DNA of 64,000 nucleotides, from the NCBI RefSeq assembly GCF_003144245.1, contig NW_020289984.1, forward strand, positions 186,001 to 250,000, given 5' to 3'. A model generated the notes under the pieces. The model made no database searches and had not been told where the DNA came from. It worked only from the letters and a program-made list of their open reading frames with translations. The translations under genes were made by a program, and so were the position numbers. Below are positions 1 to 12,218 of this stretch, piece by piece. The DNA comes from Jaminaea rosea. Lineage: Eukaryota; Basidiomycota; Exobasidiomycetes; Microstromatales. Every line of letters begins with the position of its first letter. The first letter of the stretch is position 1.

Positions 1-108
1 TGGGTGAGGTCGCGGCGTTTGTTGATGCGAGGCTAGCAGCGAAACAAGAGATAGTTGCGTGAGGAAGAAAGTGGCGACGCTGCTCTGCGCTGTACTTGTA
101 CGATATCA

Positions 109-1432
109 TCATCTCAAGCATTTCATCTGCTTCCACCAGTTGGCTTCGAACTTCCTAATCGTCTTGTGCGATGCCTCTTCCAGCTCATCGTCGTCTCCAT
201 CGTTCTCCATATCGACATCTCCTCTTCTTTGAGCAAGACTTCGATCGAAACGCTCCCAATTGTGCGCTATTAACTTCGCCGCCTCGTTCACGTCTCCACC
301 ATCATTACATGCTCCAGGCTCCTCCCTCAACACGTACGGCGTCGCCATCTTCAACATCTCGTAGTTGCGCTCTGCGAGGTCTCCCGCCGTGTGCCAGTCA
401 GACTCGATGAGGAGCCTCGTAGGCGGAACAACGCTAAGCTGCGATGCCAGACTCTTCTGCCTCAAGTTGATGGTAACGGAGAAGCTCACAAAGACGTTGG
501 GATGCGTGCGAAGGATGGCGGAGATCATCTCTTCGCTGAGCGTGCAAGAGTGCAAGTCGAGACAGATGTCCCGAAAGGCTCGACCATTGGCACCATTGTA
601 AACACGACAGCTCTCTTTGAGAAGCTGTATGGTAGCCTCGGGCGCTCGCACGCTGTGAAAGGAGACGCTGCGCCCCAAGTCGACGGCGACGCCGATCTGG
701 GCGAGGACGACCTTGAGCTGATGCTCAATGGGGACGGAGAGGGTCGTAAGGCGTTTGCCGCGCAGGGCGAGGGTATGTTCGTTGATTGGCGGTTGTGAAT
801 CTAGCAAACCTTGCTCTGATGGTTGGTCCTGAACGACATGCTTTGCTGCTGGAATGCGAAAGGCCCGATCGAGGCCTACTTCGCCCAATAGCGCAGAAGG
901 AAACTCCTCGAGGTGGGTCCGAAGCTCGGACAGGATCGCCTTGAGGGAGCGTGGCGGAGGTAGATGAGGGAGAAGGGCCTCTAACTCTTCCTTTGCCTGT
1001 AATGTTGATCTCGAGTCGATGAGGAGCGAGCGATAATGGTCCTCACGCGATGTGACCTCGTCATCGAGGGAAATTGTGTGACTATACCACGGGTGGTAGC
1101 CTGATGCGGCAACGGGCATGGTCAGCATACGAGCCCCAGCTCAATGGGAGACCTCCTGGGACGAGCTCACCAAAGCATGGTCGCAAGTCCATGCTGCTCT
1201 CTTTGCTACTCCCCTCGGCCTGCAGTCTCCTCACCTCCAACGCCAAGTTGCGAACTAGTTCCTGATCACCGCTACAGCTGCTCATGGCGCAGACTCTGCC
1301 CAGCGGCACCTCGCAGAGCCTCTGAGCCAGGTCCTGCAGTCCTTGCTCGTCTCCTGCCCTCAACCTCGGGTCATCGGTGGGGTGAGCGTGAGCATCGGTC
1401 AACAAAGACGCGATGTTGGCGTCAAAGGTCAT
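109..1432 (-). CDS. TatD-family metal-dependent hydrolase (Scn1-like)
   Basis: Two exons (1432-1171 and 1100-109) joined by a 70-bp GT-AG intron in phase 1 give 417 residues. The intron splits the motif PCFG-YHPW, which is continuous in TatD proteins. The N-terminus carries the metal-binding pair DAHAH (His15, His17); GEVGLDR, FHS, DLHS and IESDWH supply the later ligands of the TIM-barrel site. TatD enzymes are Mg2+-dependent phosphoesterases or DNases; the GYHPWYSH form resembles the fungal Cut9-interacting Scn1 branch. The start chosen is the first ATG ahead of the HxH motif; the open frame runs further upstream without a better start. An acidic insert (DMENDGDDDELEE) lies near the C-terminus. 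The exact substrate cannot be told from sequence. Confidence 0.9.
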
Positions 1433-1704
1433 TGAGCGGATTAACGAGAGGACACCTTCATCGCCGAGAATCGAGGAGCGCTCGAGCCAACTTGGAGACG
1501 AACTGGCCTCCACTCCACTTTGAGAGCACCAGACGCAGCGCAGACGACATGCAGACCAGCAATGCCACAGACTCGCTCGCACCTTCGCCCCCGTCGAATG
1601 CGACGATGCACGACAGATCCACGGTGGTATTGTATTGACAAGGTGATGGAGAACGACGCCCACTTTAGATACTATGTACAGTACAGCACGTCTAGATGAG
1701 AAGG

Positions 1705-3585
1705 CTAAGCATTGAGGATGAGAGTCGTCAGCCCCGAGCTGAATTTGAACGTCCCCCTCCTGCCATCAACGCTGATCATGGCCGTCCGCCTCGAGCAGTC
1801 ATTCTGCACAACCATCCCGATGCGCTTCTGACTCGATGTAGCCAAATTGGTCCCGTTCCAGGGCGCCGCAAAGGTGGAGATGCCGCTCAAGCAACCCAAG
1901 CCTGCCGTACCCAGCGATGGCATCTGCGTCCCCGCATCTGCAGCAACGCGGTACGCAGCACCGCCGCCAAGCCGAGTGAGGTTGGCCGTAGCTGCTGCGA
2001 AATGGTAAGTGACGATAAATTGCGCATTGCCCGCCCACATGGCCGGATCCATAAAGTTGTTGGGCGACGTGAGGGTAAAAGCTCCCTGGCAATTCTCGCA
2101 CGGTGCATTCTCAATGTATGGCTTCGACTTTTTGTCGAGCACGATGTTCCACGCCATGAAGGAGCGAACGCCGCGGTTGATCGTCGGGAATAAGAAGTTG
2201 CTCAGCCAATACTTGGTCGACCACCACTGGTTGTCACTGTCGTCGGTCGTGGTGCACTCGGTCAAGTGGGCCTCATGGCTCATCCCGGCCGTCGCGGCGT
2301 TGAAATCATCGAGCTGACTTGCATTGCCATTGTAGCAATGCCAAGCTACTCCGTCGCTCGTGTTGGCCTTGATGGCGTCAACGGCACGAGACCAACCGCT
2401 GAAATTGTCGTCATGGACGAAGATCTTGGGGTGGTAGCCCATGGTGGCAAGCTGAGTACGCAAGGAGGCAGCTACGGCCGCCTCGCTCGAGGCAGACAGC
2501 CAGCTTGATGGATAAGTCTCTGTGCCTCTAGTCGGCTCATTCTGTATCGTGAGCGACGTCGCCGTCACTCCGGCGCGGACCAGCGCCTGATAGCTCTTGG
2601 CAAGGTATTCGGCATACAAGGGCTCCTGGCCATACAGAAGCTGACCACCATTCGTATTGTTGGATGTCTTCATCCAGGCCGGCGGCGTCCAAGTCGAAAG
2701 CATAATCTTGAGATCTGGCCGACGATTGACGGCGTCCTGGAGGACGGGCAAAATGTAGGCACGGGTGTCCTGGATGGTAAAGTTGGCGAGCGACGAGTTA
2801 CCGCCGGTGATGGTGGCATTGGTATCGGCAAAGGTGTAGATTCCCTGCGCAGAGTAGTCGCTCGATCCAATGGGAACACGAATGGAGCTGAATCCAGTGC
2901 GGTTATTGAAAAAGTAATCCATGACTGCCTCGTAGTTGGTGGCGTTGCTCTGCTTGAGCTGAAAGAGAAGCCAGCACGAGCTGTCGGTAAACGCGGCGCC
3001 AAAGCCGTCCATGGGTTGCGCAACGGCCGAGGTATTGACGACAATGTCGACCCCATTGAGGTCACTGGTGGTAGCGTCGAGGTCAACGCCACCATCATCT
3101 GACCATGAGAAGACTTTGGGCTTATAGCTGTCGCTGCTCGTGTAGAAGGAGCCCGCCTCCCGCATCCCTTCGGCGTCAGTAGCTAAGCCCATCGACGGCA
3201 ACTTGAGAGGCTTGTGCTGATGACCATCGTTGGGGACACGGTTCTTGATGCCGTAGTAGGCGCCGAGCACGGCCTGCGACAGAGGATTAGCGTGTCAGAC
3301 TGAAGGCTCCAAAAGGTTTGCTAGCTAGCGCCTTTACTCACCGCCGCGACGACCGCCGCAACGAGGAGAAATGTCCATATCAGCGGCTAGAGGCGTGAGA
3401 GTCAGTCAGTGACGAGAGTTCTATGGCTCAATTAGCGGCACAGTCTTCTATGGACTCACCGCCGGTCTTCGCCACCAAGGCTTCGGCCGTCTCTGATAAT
3501 CGGAGGCGGCCCGCTTTGGCAGCTCAGGTGTGGCGTTGCCGGACGACAGAGCATGCTTGCTCTCGGAATAGCTCCTGTACGACAT
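1705..3585 (-). CDS. Membrane-anchored GH30 glycoside hydrolase
   Basis: Three exons (3585-3460, 3386-3342, 3273-1705) with 73- and 68-bp introns, both phase 0, encode 579 residues. The N-terminus is cytosolic-type and basic (RPKPWWRRPA), followed by a hydrophobic segment at about residues 43-65, so it reads as a type II signal-anchor protein rather than a freely secreted enzyme. The catalytic domain has the GH30 landmarks: DGFGAAFTDSS, the acid/base Glu303 in IQNEPT and the nucleophile Glu396 in HLTEC. Family members cleave beta-1,6-glucan, glucosylceramide or related beta-glycosides; a role in cell-wall or glycolipid remodelling is inferred. Several N-glycosylation sequons (NNT, NTT, NNRT) fit a lumenal domain. 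It shares a 588-bp divergent promoter region with the next gene. Confidence 0.9.
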
Positions 3586-4173
3586 AGCTGCTGCCTGGAA
3601 GAGTCGCCGGCAATGACGAGGACGAAAGGGTATCTGTGCGAGATGAAGTGGACACTAGGGAGAGGTTCGTGCCCGCGATTAGCTTGGGTCGAGAGCACGA
3701 GCACGGTGTCCATGACGGCCTCTGAGATAATTCTCCGCCAAGGCTCATGGCTGGATCTAGGCGCTGCAGTGCTCCTTCGCTGCGCTGCGAAACGACGCCC
3801 TGCAGCCACACGCAAAATGCAGGACCCTCTTAGACCCCGATCGATTGACCTTTCCGCCCTACCACGTCTGAAAAAGAACCACCTGACTTTGCCATTGGGT
3901 GTCGTTGAGGACTGAGACGACGAGCTTCGGAGCGAAAGTGGTGTCGCAGAGAAAGTCATCTAGCTCGCGCTCAAGGAAGATGCGTGACGAGGGCGCCGAG
4001 ACACATGGTATGCGGGGATGTAGTCTTCCAGTGTCTTGATTGGCTCGGCAACGTGCCAACGTGGGGACAGGGGTAGGGTACAGCTTTGACGCCCTCAGCA
4101 GTGGCATCGAGATCGGGATGGTCAGTCCTGACTGACTCCTTACCCAAGTTCGCCGCTTTACTCACGGCATACC
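3586..4173. other. Divergent intergenic region
   Basis: Sequence between the GH30 start (minus strand) and the next start (plus strand). It must hold both promoters. I see no clear TATA element, repeat or conserved ORF; open frames here lack domain signal. Confidence 0.5.
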
Positions 4174-5199
4174 ATGCTAGCTTCTCTCACCAACCTTTGG
4201 TCCTCCAATGCGCCTGAGAAGAGCAAGGCCGACGATGAGTCTAACGCTCAGAAGGTCGTCATTCCGGCTCGACGCTCCTCAATGGCCGTCGAGACACGCG
4301 TCGATGAGCGCGGACGCAGGCTAGGCTTGGAAGATCCGGATGAGCCCGCACTCAAGGACGATCCGGCCATCTTTGTCAAAGTGCCCAAAGCCCAGGCCAA
4401 GCGAGTGACGGTAGGAGGCAAGCGAGCAGCACCAGAGACCAAGGTGGCAACGTCCCTTGTACCCTCGGAGGGCAAAGACTACATTGATCCTCGCGTCTAC
4501 GGCGGTACCAGCCTGGACTCTTCCGCTGGCTTGGGGGAGCCGCTCAACGTCATCGTCTCAGCACTTTCCTCGCCAGAGGTGCTGACGCGGAAGGGCCTCC
4601 AGTCTTACTTTCGCTCCCTTGACTTTGACTTTGAGTGCTTTGGTCTGCACTCTGGCACCCCACAGACGGCTTTTCTCGATCTCAGAGGCCCAATTGATCA
4701 GAACTTTCTCTATCGCGAAGTGTACACGCCCCTGGATCACCTCTTTGGCACCTGCATCGAGTCGCTAAAGGGCGGCAACCACATTCGGGCATGGCAGCAG
4801 CAAGGGACGGGGGCTTGGTTCCTGGCCTTGTCAAAGGAGAAGGATGTGACGAGTCACCACGACGTCGTCCCCGATGGCTACAATATTGGGCGAGACGAGT
4901 TTGTCAAGAAGTCGCAGTCGGAACCGAACGGCCATACGTCCTTCTTTGGCAAGCATTATCGCACGACTGTCCGCTACGTTGAAGGCCTCCTGCCAGTCGG
5001 AGCACAGGGCATCAATCACGACATTGCCATCGATGGCAGGACGGCTGTGGTGACGGTCGAGCTGTTGAATGGCAAGTCAAAGAGTACATCGAATGCGAAG
5101 GTAGCGAAGGCGGGTACGACGCCAGGGAAGCGACGTGTATTGAAGGTCCTACTGTCAAAGCGTCGTGAAGGCGGTCTGAATGTAGCCACTGCTGCGTAG
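4174..5199 (+). CDS. Unrecognised conserved-looking protein, 341 aa
   Basis: Single uninterrupted ORF starting at an ATG (MLASLTNLWSS). The first ~115 residues are charged and low complexity (KSKADDESNAQKVV, RRSSMAVETR) and look disordered. Residues ~120-330 look folded, with alternating hydrophobic pattern (PLNVIVSALSSPEVLTRKG, FLDLRGPIDQNF, YTPLDHLFGTC, GTGAWFLALSKE) and a basic C-terminus (GKRRVLKVLLSKRREGG). No signal peptide, membrane segment or cysteine-rich module. Codon use resembles neighbouring genes, which supports a real gene. I do not recognise the family and assign no function. Confidence 0.78.
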   Translation: MLASLTNLWSSNAPEKSKADDESNAQKVVIPARRSSMAVETRVDERGRRLGLEDPDEPALKDDPAIFVKVPKAQAKRVTVGGKRAAPETKVATSLVPSEGKDYIDPRVYGGTSLDSSAGLGEPLNVIVSALSSPEVLTRKGLQSYFRSLDFDFECFGLHSGTPQTAFLDLRGPIDQNFLYREVYTPLDHLFGTCIESLKGGNHIRAWQQQGTGAWFLALSKEKDVTSHHDVVPDGYNIGRDEFVKKSQSEPNGHTSFFGKHYRTTVRYVEGLLPVGAQGINHDIAIDGRTAVVTVELLNGKSKSTSNAKVAKAGTTPGKRRVLKVLLSKRREGGLNVATAA

Positions 5200-5510
5200 T
5201 AGCAATAGCTTGCTTAGTACAATGAGATACCCGTGACGTTCGACTTTTCTTATGCGTGATGAGGGGTGGCAGAGTCAAGTCAAGTGCCCTTTGTTCCACG
5301 CCTCTTTCTCGCCCGCAGGCCCGCACGCCCACACGCCCCACACGCCCTGGAGGGCGACGCGTCCGCTCCGCTCTTGGTCCGCCTTCCGCCGTGGTGTGCC
5401 TTGGAGACGGAGGGTGCATTCAATCAATCAATCTTCTGCCCCTCCTTATCACTCCCACCAACACCGCGCTCGCACTGCTTGATTCGTCCTGACACTCGCT
5501 GTTCATCGCT
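5200..5510. other. Intergenic region upstream of SMC5
   Basis: 3' flank of the 341-aa gene followed by the SMC5 leader. C- and T-rich tracts occur close to the SMC5 ATG, as is usual for this genome. Nothing else seen. Confidence 0.45.
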
Positions 5511-8500
5511 ATGAGTGCCTCTAGGGCCTCTGCGAGCGGGTCTAGGAATAAGCCTCTGCCATCTCAGACGAATGGAGTGGCCGCCGCTGCATCCAATGGC
5601 CGGCGATCGCGTAGCTCAGCAACCCGCCAGCGAGGCAACAATGACGAGGGCAGCGGCCTCGATGGCGATGCCGACGGAGAGAATGACCCAGCTGCCGCTC
5701 GTCAGCGCAAGCGTCTGCGACAAATCAAGCACGAGGCCATGGATGGCGCTGCTGCGGCAGCTCGCGGTCCAATGGGCGATAGCCAGACGCAGCCAGAGGC
5801 AGAGGCATCTACATCGACGGCGCGTACCTCGTCTTTGACGCCCCCGCCCAGCATGCCAACTGCTTCCGACGCAGGATCAACAGCACTCGCGGAGATCAAG
5901 AGAGAGGAGCAGATGCTCAACAGCCACAGTCAGGCGGGCCCGAGCCAGGCCACGGATGGCGAGGACGAGGAGATTGAGGCAGGGCCGAGCAGCGGTAGGC
6001 AAACACAGCCGGAGACGGCAGCAGCAGCATTTCAGTCAGACGAGAATGCCATAGAGAGGGATGCGGATGGGTGAGTAGGAACAATCTGGCCCTGTGAGCT
6101 CTTACCGGTCGTGCTGATGACCCTTGTCCTTGGCCCCAGTTTCATACCCGGATCCATCGTTCGCGTCAAACTCGAGAACTTCCTCACATACGACAGCGTC
6201 GAGTTTGCCCCAGGTCCACACCTCAACATGATTATCGGTCCCAATGGGACAGGCAAGAGTGCTATTGTCTGCGCAATCGCTCTCGGCTTGGGTTGGAAAC
6301 CCGCGACTCTGGGGCGAGCCAAGGACGTGGCAGCCTTTGTCAAGCAAGGGCAGGAGGACGGCTTCACAGAGATCGAGCTTAAGGGACCCATCGGGGAGCG
6401 CAACACCGTAATCAAGCGCATTATTCATCGCAAGAACAACCAAAACGAGTATCGCCTCAACGGCAAAAAGGCTACCAGCAATGAGATCAAGGAAGCCGTC
6501 CAGCACTTTGATATCGACGTTGGCAACCTCTGCTGCTTCCTGCCCCAAGACAAGGTGGCAGAGTTTGCCCGGATGGATCCGTCGCGCCTCCTCATCGAAA
6601 CGGAAAAGGCAGCAGGTGATGGCAATCTCGAGCATTGGCACGAGAAGCTCGTAGGCTACGGCGCGGAGGTCCGAGACCTCGAGGGCAAGCTGCAGGAAGA
6701 GAGGGACGAACAGCAGAACCTCGAGCAGAGGAATGAGGTACTCAGTCGTGACGTGGACCGTTTTGAGGAGAAGCGCCGTCTGGAGGATGAGGTTGCTCTG
6801 CTGGAGGTGCGATTGCCCTTTGCAGAGTACACCCGAGCCAGAACAGCGTACAGCAAGGCAAGGGACGCTAAGATCGAGCGCAAAGCAGATTTGAACGCCC
6901 TCAGGCAGGCAAACCAACCTCTTGAGCGCAAGGTGGACGATATGAAGGAGGAGCAGCGCAAGTTGGAAAGTCGCAAGCAACGATGGGAAGAGAAGGTCAA
7001 GAAGCTCGACCGCGAGATCATGAAGCATGTCAAGACCGTCGACGAGCTTGACACCGATATGACAGACCTATACGGTTCCATGGAGAACATGAAGTCTCGA
7101 GAGAAGATGCACCAAAGGTTGGTAAGCGAGAGCGTCAGAGGAGAGCGACGACACGTACTGACTGCGCCGAAACGATCATTTCCCCATTACTCTCGTACGC
7201 AGCCTCATCGCCAAGCTTAAGCAAGAGATCGCCACACTCGAAGCCATCATTGGCCAGCAACCACAACAAGCAGACACTTCCGACGTCGATCAGGCCTTGC
7301 GCCAGACTCGCGCATCGATGAGACAGATTGAAGAGCGACAGAGGGCAATTCAGGAGCGCATCGAGGATATTGGCATCGAGAATCATTCGCTGCATAGCAC
7401 CAAGGACGAGACGCTTCGCAAGCTGCAAAGACTCGACGACGCCCGAGGCCGCAAGATTCAGATGCTGCGCACCGCCGATGCTCACGCCGTCAAGGCCATC
7501 GAGTGGCTGCGAGCCAATCAGAATCTCTTCCAGCAAAAGGTCTACGAGCCTGTCATGCTCGAGGTCTCCGTCAAGGACAGTAGGGCTACTGCCCATGTCG
7601 AGTCGTGCATCAACTGGCAGCAGATGAGGACGTGAGTACGCACCGGCCTATAAAGACAACCGGGCAGCAAACCTGATGCTGATGCTCTCTAACCCTTTCC
7701 TTCGGACCCTCAGCTTCGTCTGCCAGACTCGAGCTGACTATGATCTGTTCACTCGCGAGCTCGTGGACAAGCATAAGCTCAAGCTCAACGTCTCTGAGCT
7801 GGAAGGCGCACGCTCCACCCGGCAGATGGAGGCGCAAAGGCCATTTCAGATTGACGACATTCGACGAATGGGATTCGACGACTTCGTCTGCAACCTCGTC
7901 GAGGCTCCTGAGCCTGTGATGCAGTTTCTCTACTCGTCCTGCAACGTCCACACTATACCCGTCGCCTTTGGCGATACTGTGAATCTGGAGCAAGCCGAGT
8001 CCACGAAGCAGCTCCGCCGCTACATTGCCAACGGCGCCAATCACACAATCCAATACTCGGAGTACGGCAACCGCCTGCCGCAGACGATGTCGCGCGACCT
8101 CAATGCTCCTCGTACCCTGACGCAGACTGCCAACCAGGCTGAGAAGAAGCGGCTCGAGCAAGTCATGAAGGACGTTGCCGAGAAGCTCAGCGAGACAGAA
8201 AGCAAAGTTGGCGAGCTTCAAGGTGATCTGGCTCGTGAGAAGGAGGCTATGGCAGAGGAAAAGGCCAAAAAGGAAGACCTCGAGCGCCAAAGGCAAGACG
8301 CTCTTCGAGCTCTTCACGAATGGGAGAGGGCCAAGGTCGATGCTGATCAGAAGCGCAAGAGACTCGACATGGAGCTCAGGAAGCCGTCGGCGCAGCAAGA
8401 GCGTCAGCGCATTGCCAAGCAGTTGGAGAGCAAGACGCTCAAGCGCCTCGAGGCAGTCTCGACGCTGCATGGCATTGTCGTCGACCAAGTTCAGCTCAGG

Positions 8501-9514
8501 GCCGAGGTCGACGTCGCCCTCCTCGCCGAGCTCCAGCACGCTTCCAACTACAGTGCCTGGAAAAGCTACCTCCATACCAAGGACAATGACTTCATCGAAG
8601 CAGAGAATCGCTACAAAGACGCAAGCCTCGCCTTGGAGCAGGCGAAAAAGGCATGCGACAAGCATCGTGAATCTGCTCAAGCTAGGTTGGACCTTCTGCC
8701 GCAAGAGGTCAAAGACCGCTTCGAGGAGGAGCAACAGCAAGAGGCTGACCGCAACGAGCCCGCAATGGACATTGGCCAGATTCAGTCGCAGCTGTTCGAG
8801 AAGAGGGCTGCTCTGGAGCTCGCGCAGGGAGTTTCGCCTGCAGTCGTAGAGGCTTACAAGAAGCGCGCCGCTCAGATCAAGTCGCTCGACGAGTCCATTA
8901 TCATCAAAGAGCGCGATCTCGTCAAGAAGATGACCAAGCTGGAGAAGATCAAAGAGAAGTGGTATCCCGAGCTCGACAGGCTTGTCAAACAGGTCAGCGA
9001 AAAGTTCTCCGCAGCCTTTGACCGTATCGGCTGCGCGGGAGAGGTACGTCTCTCGGAAGCTGATGATCATCACTACGAGAAATGGGGCATCGACATCCTC
9101 GTCAAATTCCGCGACTCAGAGAATCTCCAGCTACTCACGGGTCAGCGTCAGTCTGGAGGGGAACGCTCCCTGTCCACGATACTCTACCTCATGTCTCTGA
9201 CCGAGCTCTACCGTTGCCCCTTCTCTCTCGTCGACGAGATCAACCAAGGGATGGACCAGAGGGCCGAGCGTGCTGTTCACGATCAGATGGTCGAGGTGAC
9301 ATGCCGTAGCTCGGCGGGGCAGTACTTCCTCATTACACCGAAGCTGCTGACTGAGCTGAGGTACCACGAAAGGATGAAAGTGCTCATCATCAACAATGGC
9401 GAGTGGATGCCCGAGAAGTTGAGTCTCGCACGATACGCCAAGCTAGCGACCGGAGGAATGGCAGGTGGGGCAGCTACGGCCAGTGGCTCGTCGGGCAGGG
9501 CCATTGTGGTCTGA
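5511..9514 (+). CDS. SMC5: Structural maintenance of chromosomes protein 5
   Basis: Four exons (5511-6070, 6140-7117, 7203-7631, 7714-9514) give about 1255 residues. After a disordered, acidic and serine-rich N-terminus of ~185 residues comes FIPGSIVRVKLENFLTYD and Walker A GPNGTGKS (~residue 219). Long coiled coils flank a hinge region near residue 640. The ABC signature QSGGERS (~1131) and Walker B region FSLVDEINQGMD (~1157) are intact, and STILYLMSLTELY is typical of SMC5. SMC5 pairs with SMC6 in the nuclear complex that protects stalled forks and supports recombinational repair. The second junction is uncertain: donor GTTGGT at 7118 with acceptor CAG at 7202 keeps frame, but donor GTAAGC at 7122 with an AAG acceptor at 7215 also does; they differ by a few coiled-coil residues. 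Confidence 0.93.
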
Positions 9515-9676
9515 GCAGACAAGCGGTTCGAGAGCTTTCCGCATACGAGAGTTGTTGTTCATCATTATCGTCATCTTCATTGTATCTCTTTCGATATCTC
9601 TAATCAGTCATCAAATCCTGAAGTCGCGCTGCAAGCGCTATCTCTCAATGCGAGAGGCGTGAAGGGCATCTCATTG

Positions 9677-11675
9677 CTACAAATCGCTGCTCTTCCTCCG
9701 GCAGTACTCTCGCACCACGAGCGACACAATGAATTCAGCGAGCAGCACAGAAGCTAGGATGGCCAGCGTGCCTGTGAGAGCCTGGTCAGATGGAGGTCCG
9801 CCGTACGCGATGAAGACGGCTTGGATGGCTGGAAGGACGACGGCAAAGCCGAGGCGGAATATCCAGCCCAGCTTGTCGCGACGTCGAGGCCTCGGACTGT
9901 CAGTGGCACGGGTCCTAAGGCCGCGAAGGATCTTGACGATGGCATCTGCGGCAAGAAAGATTGCGCAGGCTCCGTAGAGAAACTTAGTCTGCCGGGTGAG
10001 AGATAGAGTGAGGAAAGGACGGGGAATCAATCAGTTGGAAACGCGTCCCATCATGCTACTCGCGCCTCGCCGCCACCGACTCACCTGCAAAAGATTTTGC
10101 TCGATCCACGAATTGAGCGATGACGAGTTCTGCTGCGAGATGGCTTGGGACAAGCCATCCCATTTCGACAGCACCAGTCTTAGCGGCGGGTCAAGGGATA
10201 TGGACGCCATCTCCTTTGCGGCGCTTCTGAGGCCAGCTGCCTGCCCTGCGCTGGGTATTTGACTGCCGAGAGTCTCTTCTATGATGGTGAACATCGACAG
10301 CACGACTTCGTGCGCCCTGGCACTGCCGTGCGCCGGCATGGTCTCGTTTCGACCGTCGATGATGGCGTACAGGTCGTAGTAATCTAACTCGTTCCACGGC
10401 GGGTAGTCTGGCAGCCATTTGCGCGGGTTGTCGAAAAGCTCCTCGATGGCGCGCATAGCATTGAGGAAACCGACAACCTTCTTCAGACCAACGACGGTGA
10501 CCAAACTGGCCAGATGTAGGATGAGGTGCATGTAGCTCCAGCTGAGCCCAGCGAGGGGAGGAAGGTCGAGCTCTCGCGAGGCGTCGGAGAAGTAGGCTGG
10601 CCATTGGATTAGGGGGCATCAGGGACCGCTGATGAGTAAAGCATCGATGCAGTCTGTCTCTTCTCGCAAGCGTCGCACACTCACCGTAGAACTGCATCAG
10701 TAAGGTAATGACAGAGCTCAAGGTCTGTAAGATACTACCCCGAGCCCATCCGCCAGCAGGACTTCCATCCCCACCCCACTGGTGAGCACCAATACTGAAG
10801 CCGTTGAGGACATCGCCCAGAGAATTGAAACCTTCGCCCAAGATAATTAGCCCAAATGTCGCCATTCTTTCCGCAAGGATCGTGTCACCTAGTGGCCCGA
10901 AGCGAAGCGTAAGCTCCGTATAGCTTTGGGCGACGACTTCGAGCAAAATTGCCAGACCCCACATGACACCCTGCTGCCAGACGACACCAAAGTTGTCGTC
11001 GAAGAGGCGGCTGACGCCCCACATGATTGCAGAAATGGTGCTTGCGGCTACTATGACGCAGGTGCCTAGCCGCATCTGCGGATCGCAGCGCAATGAGGGA
11101 TCCAGTGACCAGACGAGTGCGAAGTCGAGGATGAGGCAGACTCTAGTCAGGGCGTAGAGGAGCGTCGCCGTGGCAAAGCCAGACCGAGTGAACTCAGAAG
11201 GCACCGTCGTGAATCCCAGCCAGACGCAGAGGAGCACGAAGCGGAGGACGCCTTGCGCTACGCTCCTCAAGCGACCCGTACGCTGGCGGTAGCGTACGTC
11301 AAAGAGGGTTTGGGTGAACCAGGCCCACCACAGTATTGCGAAGAAGGCTGCAAAAGCGGCAATCTGCCTAGCCCGATCGAAGCTCATCGAGGCTGAGTAT
11401 ACGTTGAGAACGGCGGCAAAGAGGAGGTCGAACAGCAGATCCTCAAAGGTCGGCAGCTGAAATGACGTCGCAGGTCTGGGCGTAGAGTCGATCGATACGC
11501 GCGGAGGGCTTGTGCTGCGTGTGTCCCATGCCTCCTCTTTGCCGTCTTGTCGGTCCACTCTGTTGAGGAGCATGATAGCATCCGTGGTCGACTCGGGACG
11601 CTTGTGTACATCAAGAAATCCATGGGAGGCTTCCTTTCCCAGCGAAGTGGATCCTTCGGCCGCCAGCATGGACAT
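9677..11675 (-). CDS. LtrA-family (low temperature requirement A) membrane protein
   Basis: Three exons (11675-10685, 10596-10085, 9988-9677; introns 88 and 96 bp) encode 604 residues. The Pfam-type LtrA core is visible: FEDLLFDLLFAAVLN at the first helix, IAAFAAFFAILWWAWFTQT, then ERMATFGLIILGEGF, the conserved ER...ILGE signature. About nine hydrophobic helices can be counted, ending with LYGACAIFLAADAIV and LAILASVLLAEFIVSL. The N-terminal ~90 residues are soluble. Spliced junctions restore continuous helices (QFY-AYFSDASREL and NLLQ-TKFLYG), which supports the model. The biochemical role of LtrA proteins is not established; no transport substrate is inferred. The gene is convergent with SMC5, 162 bp apart. 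Confidence 0.9.
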
Positions 11676-12218
11676 CTTAGAAGTGTCGGTGGTAGCATGA
11701 CAAGAGAAAAGGGATATCGATGAGCAATTGGGGACCTACTGAGCGCTTGCCAGGGCTTGCTACGACTTGCTGCAGCATAGCATTGCCTGACGCCTCTCGG
11801 TGTGTTGCGCCTCATTTTCGTGCGATTTTGTGCTTGCCGCCGGTCCTCGTCTGCTCTTTGCCATCTGCCAGAGCCGAAACGGACCAGCCTGCCGGAACCA
11901 CCATTCTTGTTCCGGACTATCGTCATTCACGACCTTCGTGTCTTGAGATGTTTGGGCAGGATCAGATGGTTGCCTGAATTCCTGGCCCAGATAGACCAGC
12001 TTCAAAGCGCCGACTATCTATTCCGTGATTGTCCTTTTTGCCGTCGCTGTGATACCGTCCCCGGCTTCGCCGTCTGCCCAGGATCATTTCCGGGCGTATA
12101 TCTCCCTTCAACAGGCTCTCGTCCTGACGAGCGCTCAACGCGGGGCTGAGATCGATCGATGACTCGGCCAGAAGAGCCTCTCATCCCTCTTTGCCACTCT
12201 CTCTCATCTGCGCTGACC
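11676..12218. other. Divergent intergenic region
   Basis: Lies between the LtrA-type gene and the first gene of the small secreted protein cluster. No conserved ORF, tRNA or strong promoter motif recognised. Confidence 0.45.

Noticed and set aside
7610-9073. 487-codon minus-strand open frame antisense to SMC5
   Set aside because: Leucine-rich translation with no domain; it mirrors the codon bias of the SMC5 coiled coil and is a shadow frame.
10031-10690. Second reading frame continuing the LtrA-type ORF past its first donor (Arg/Pro-rich)
   Set aside because: The helix-rich frame reached by splicing continues the LtrA family; the unspliced frame is low complexity.
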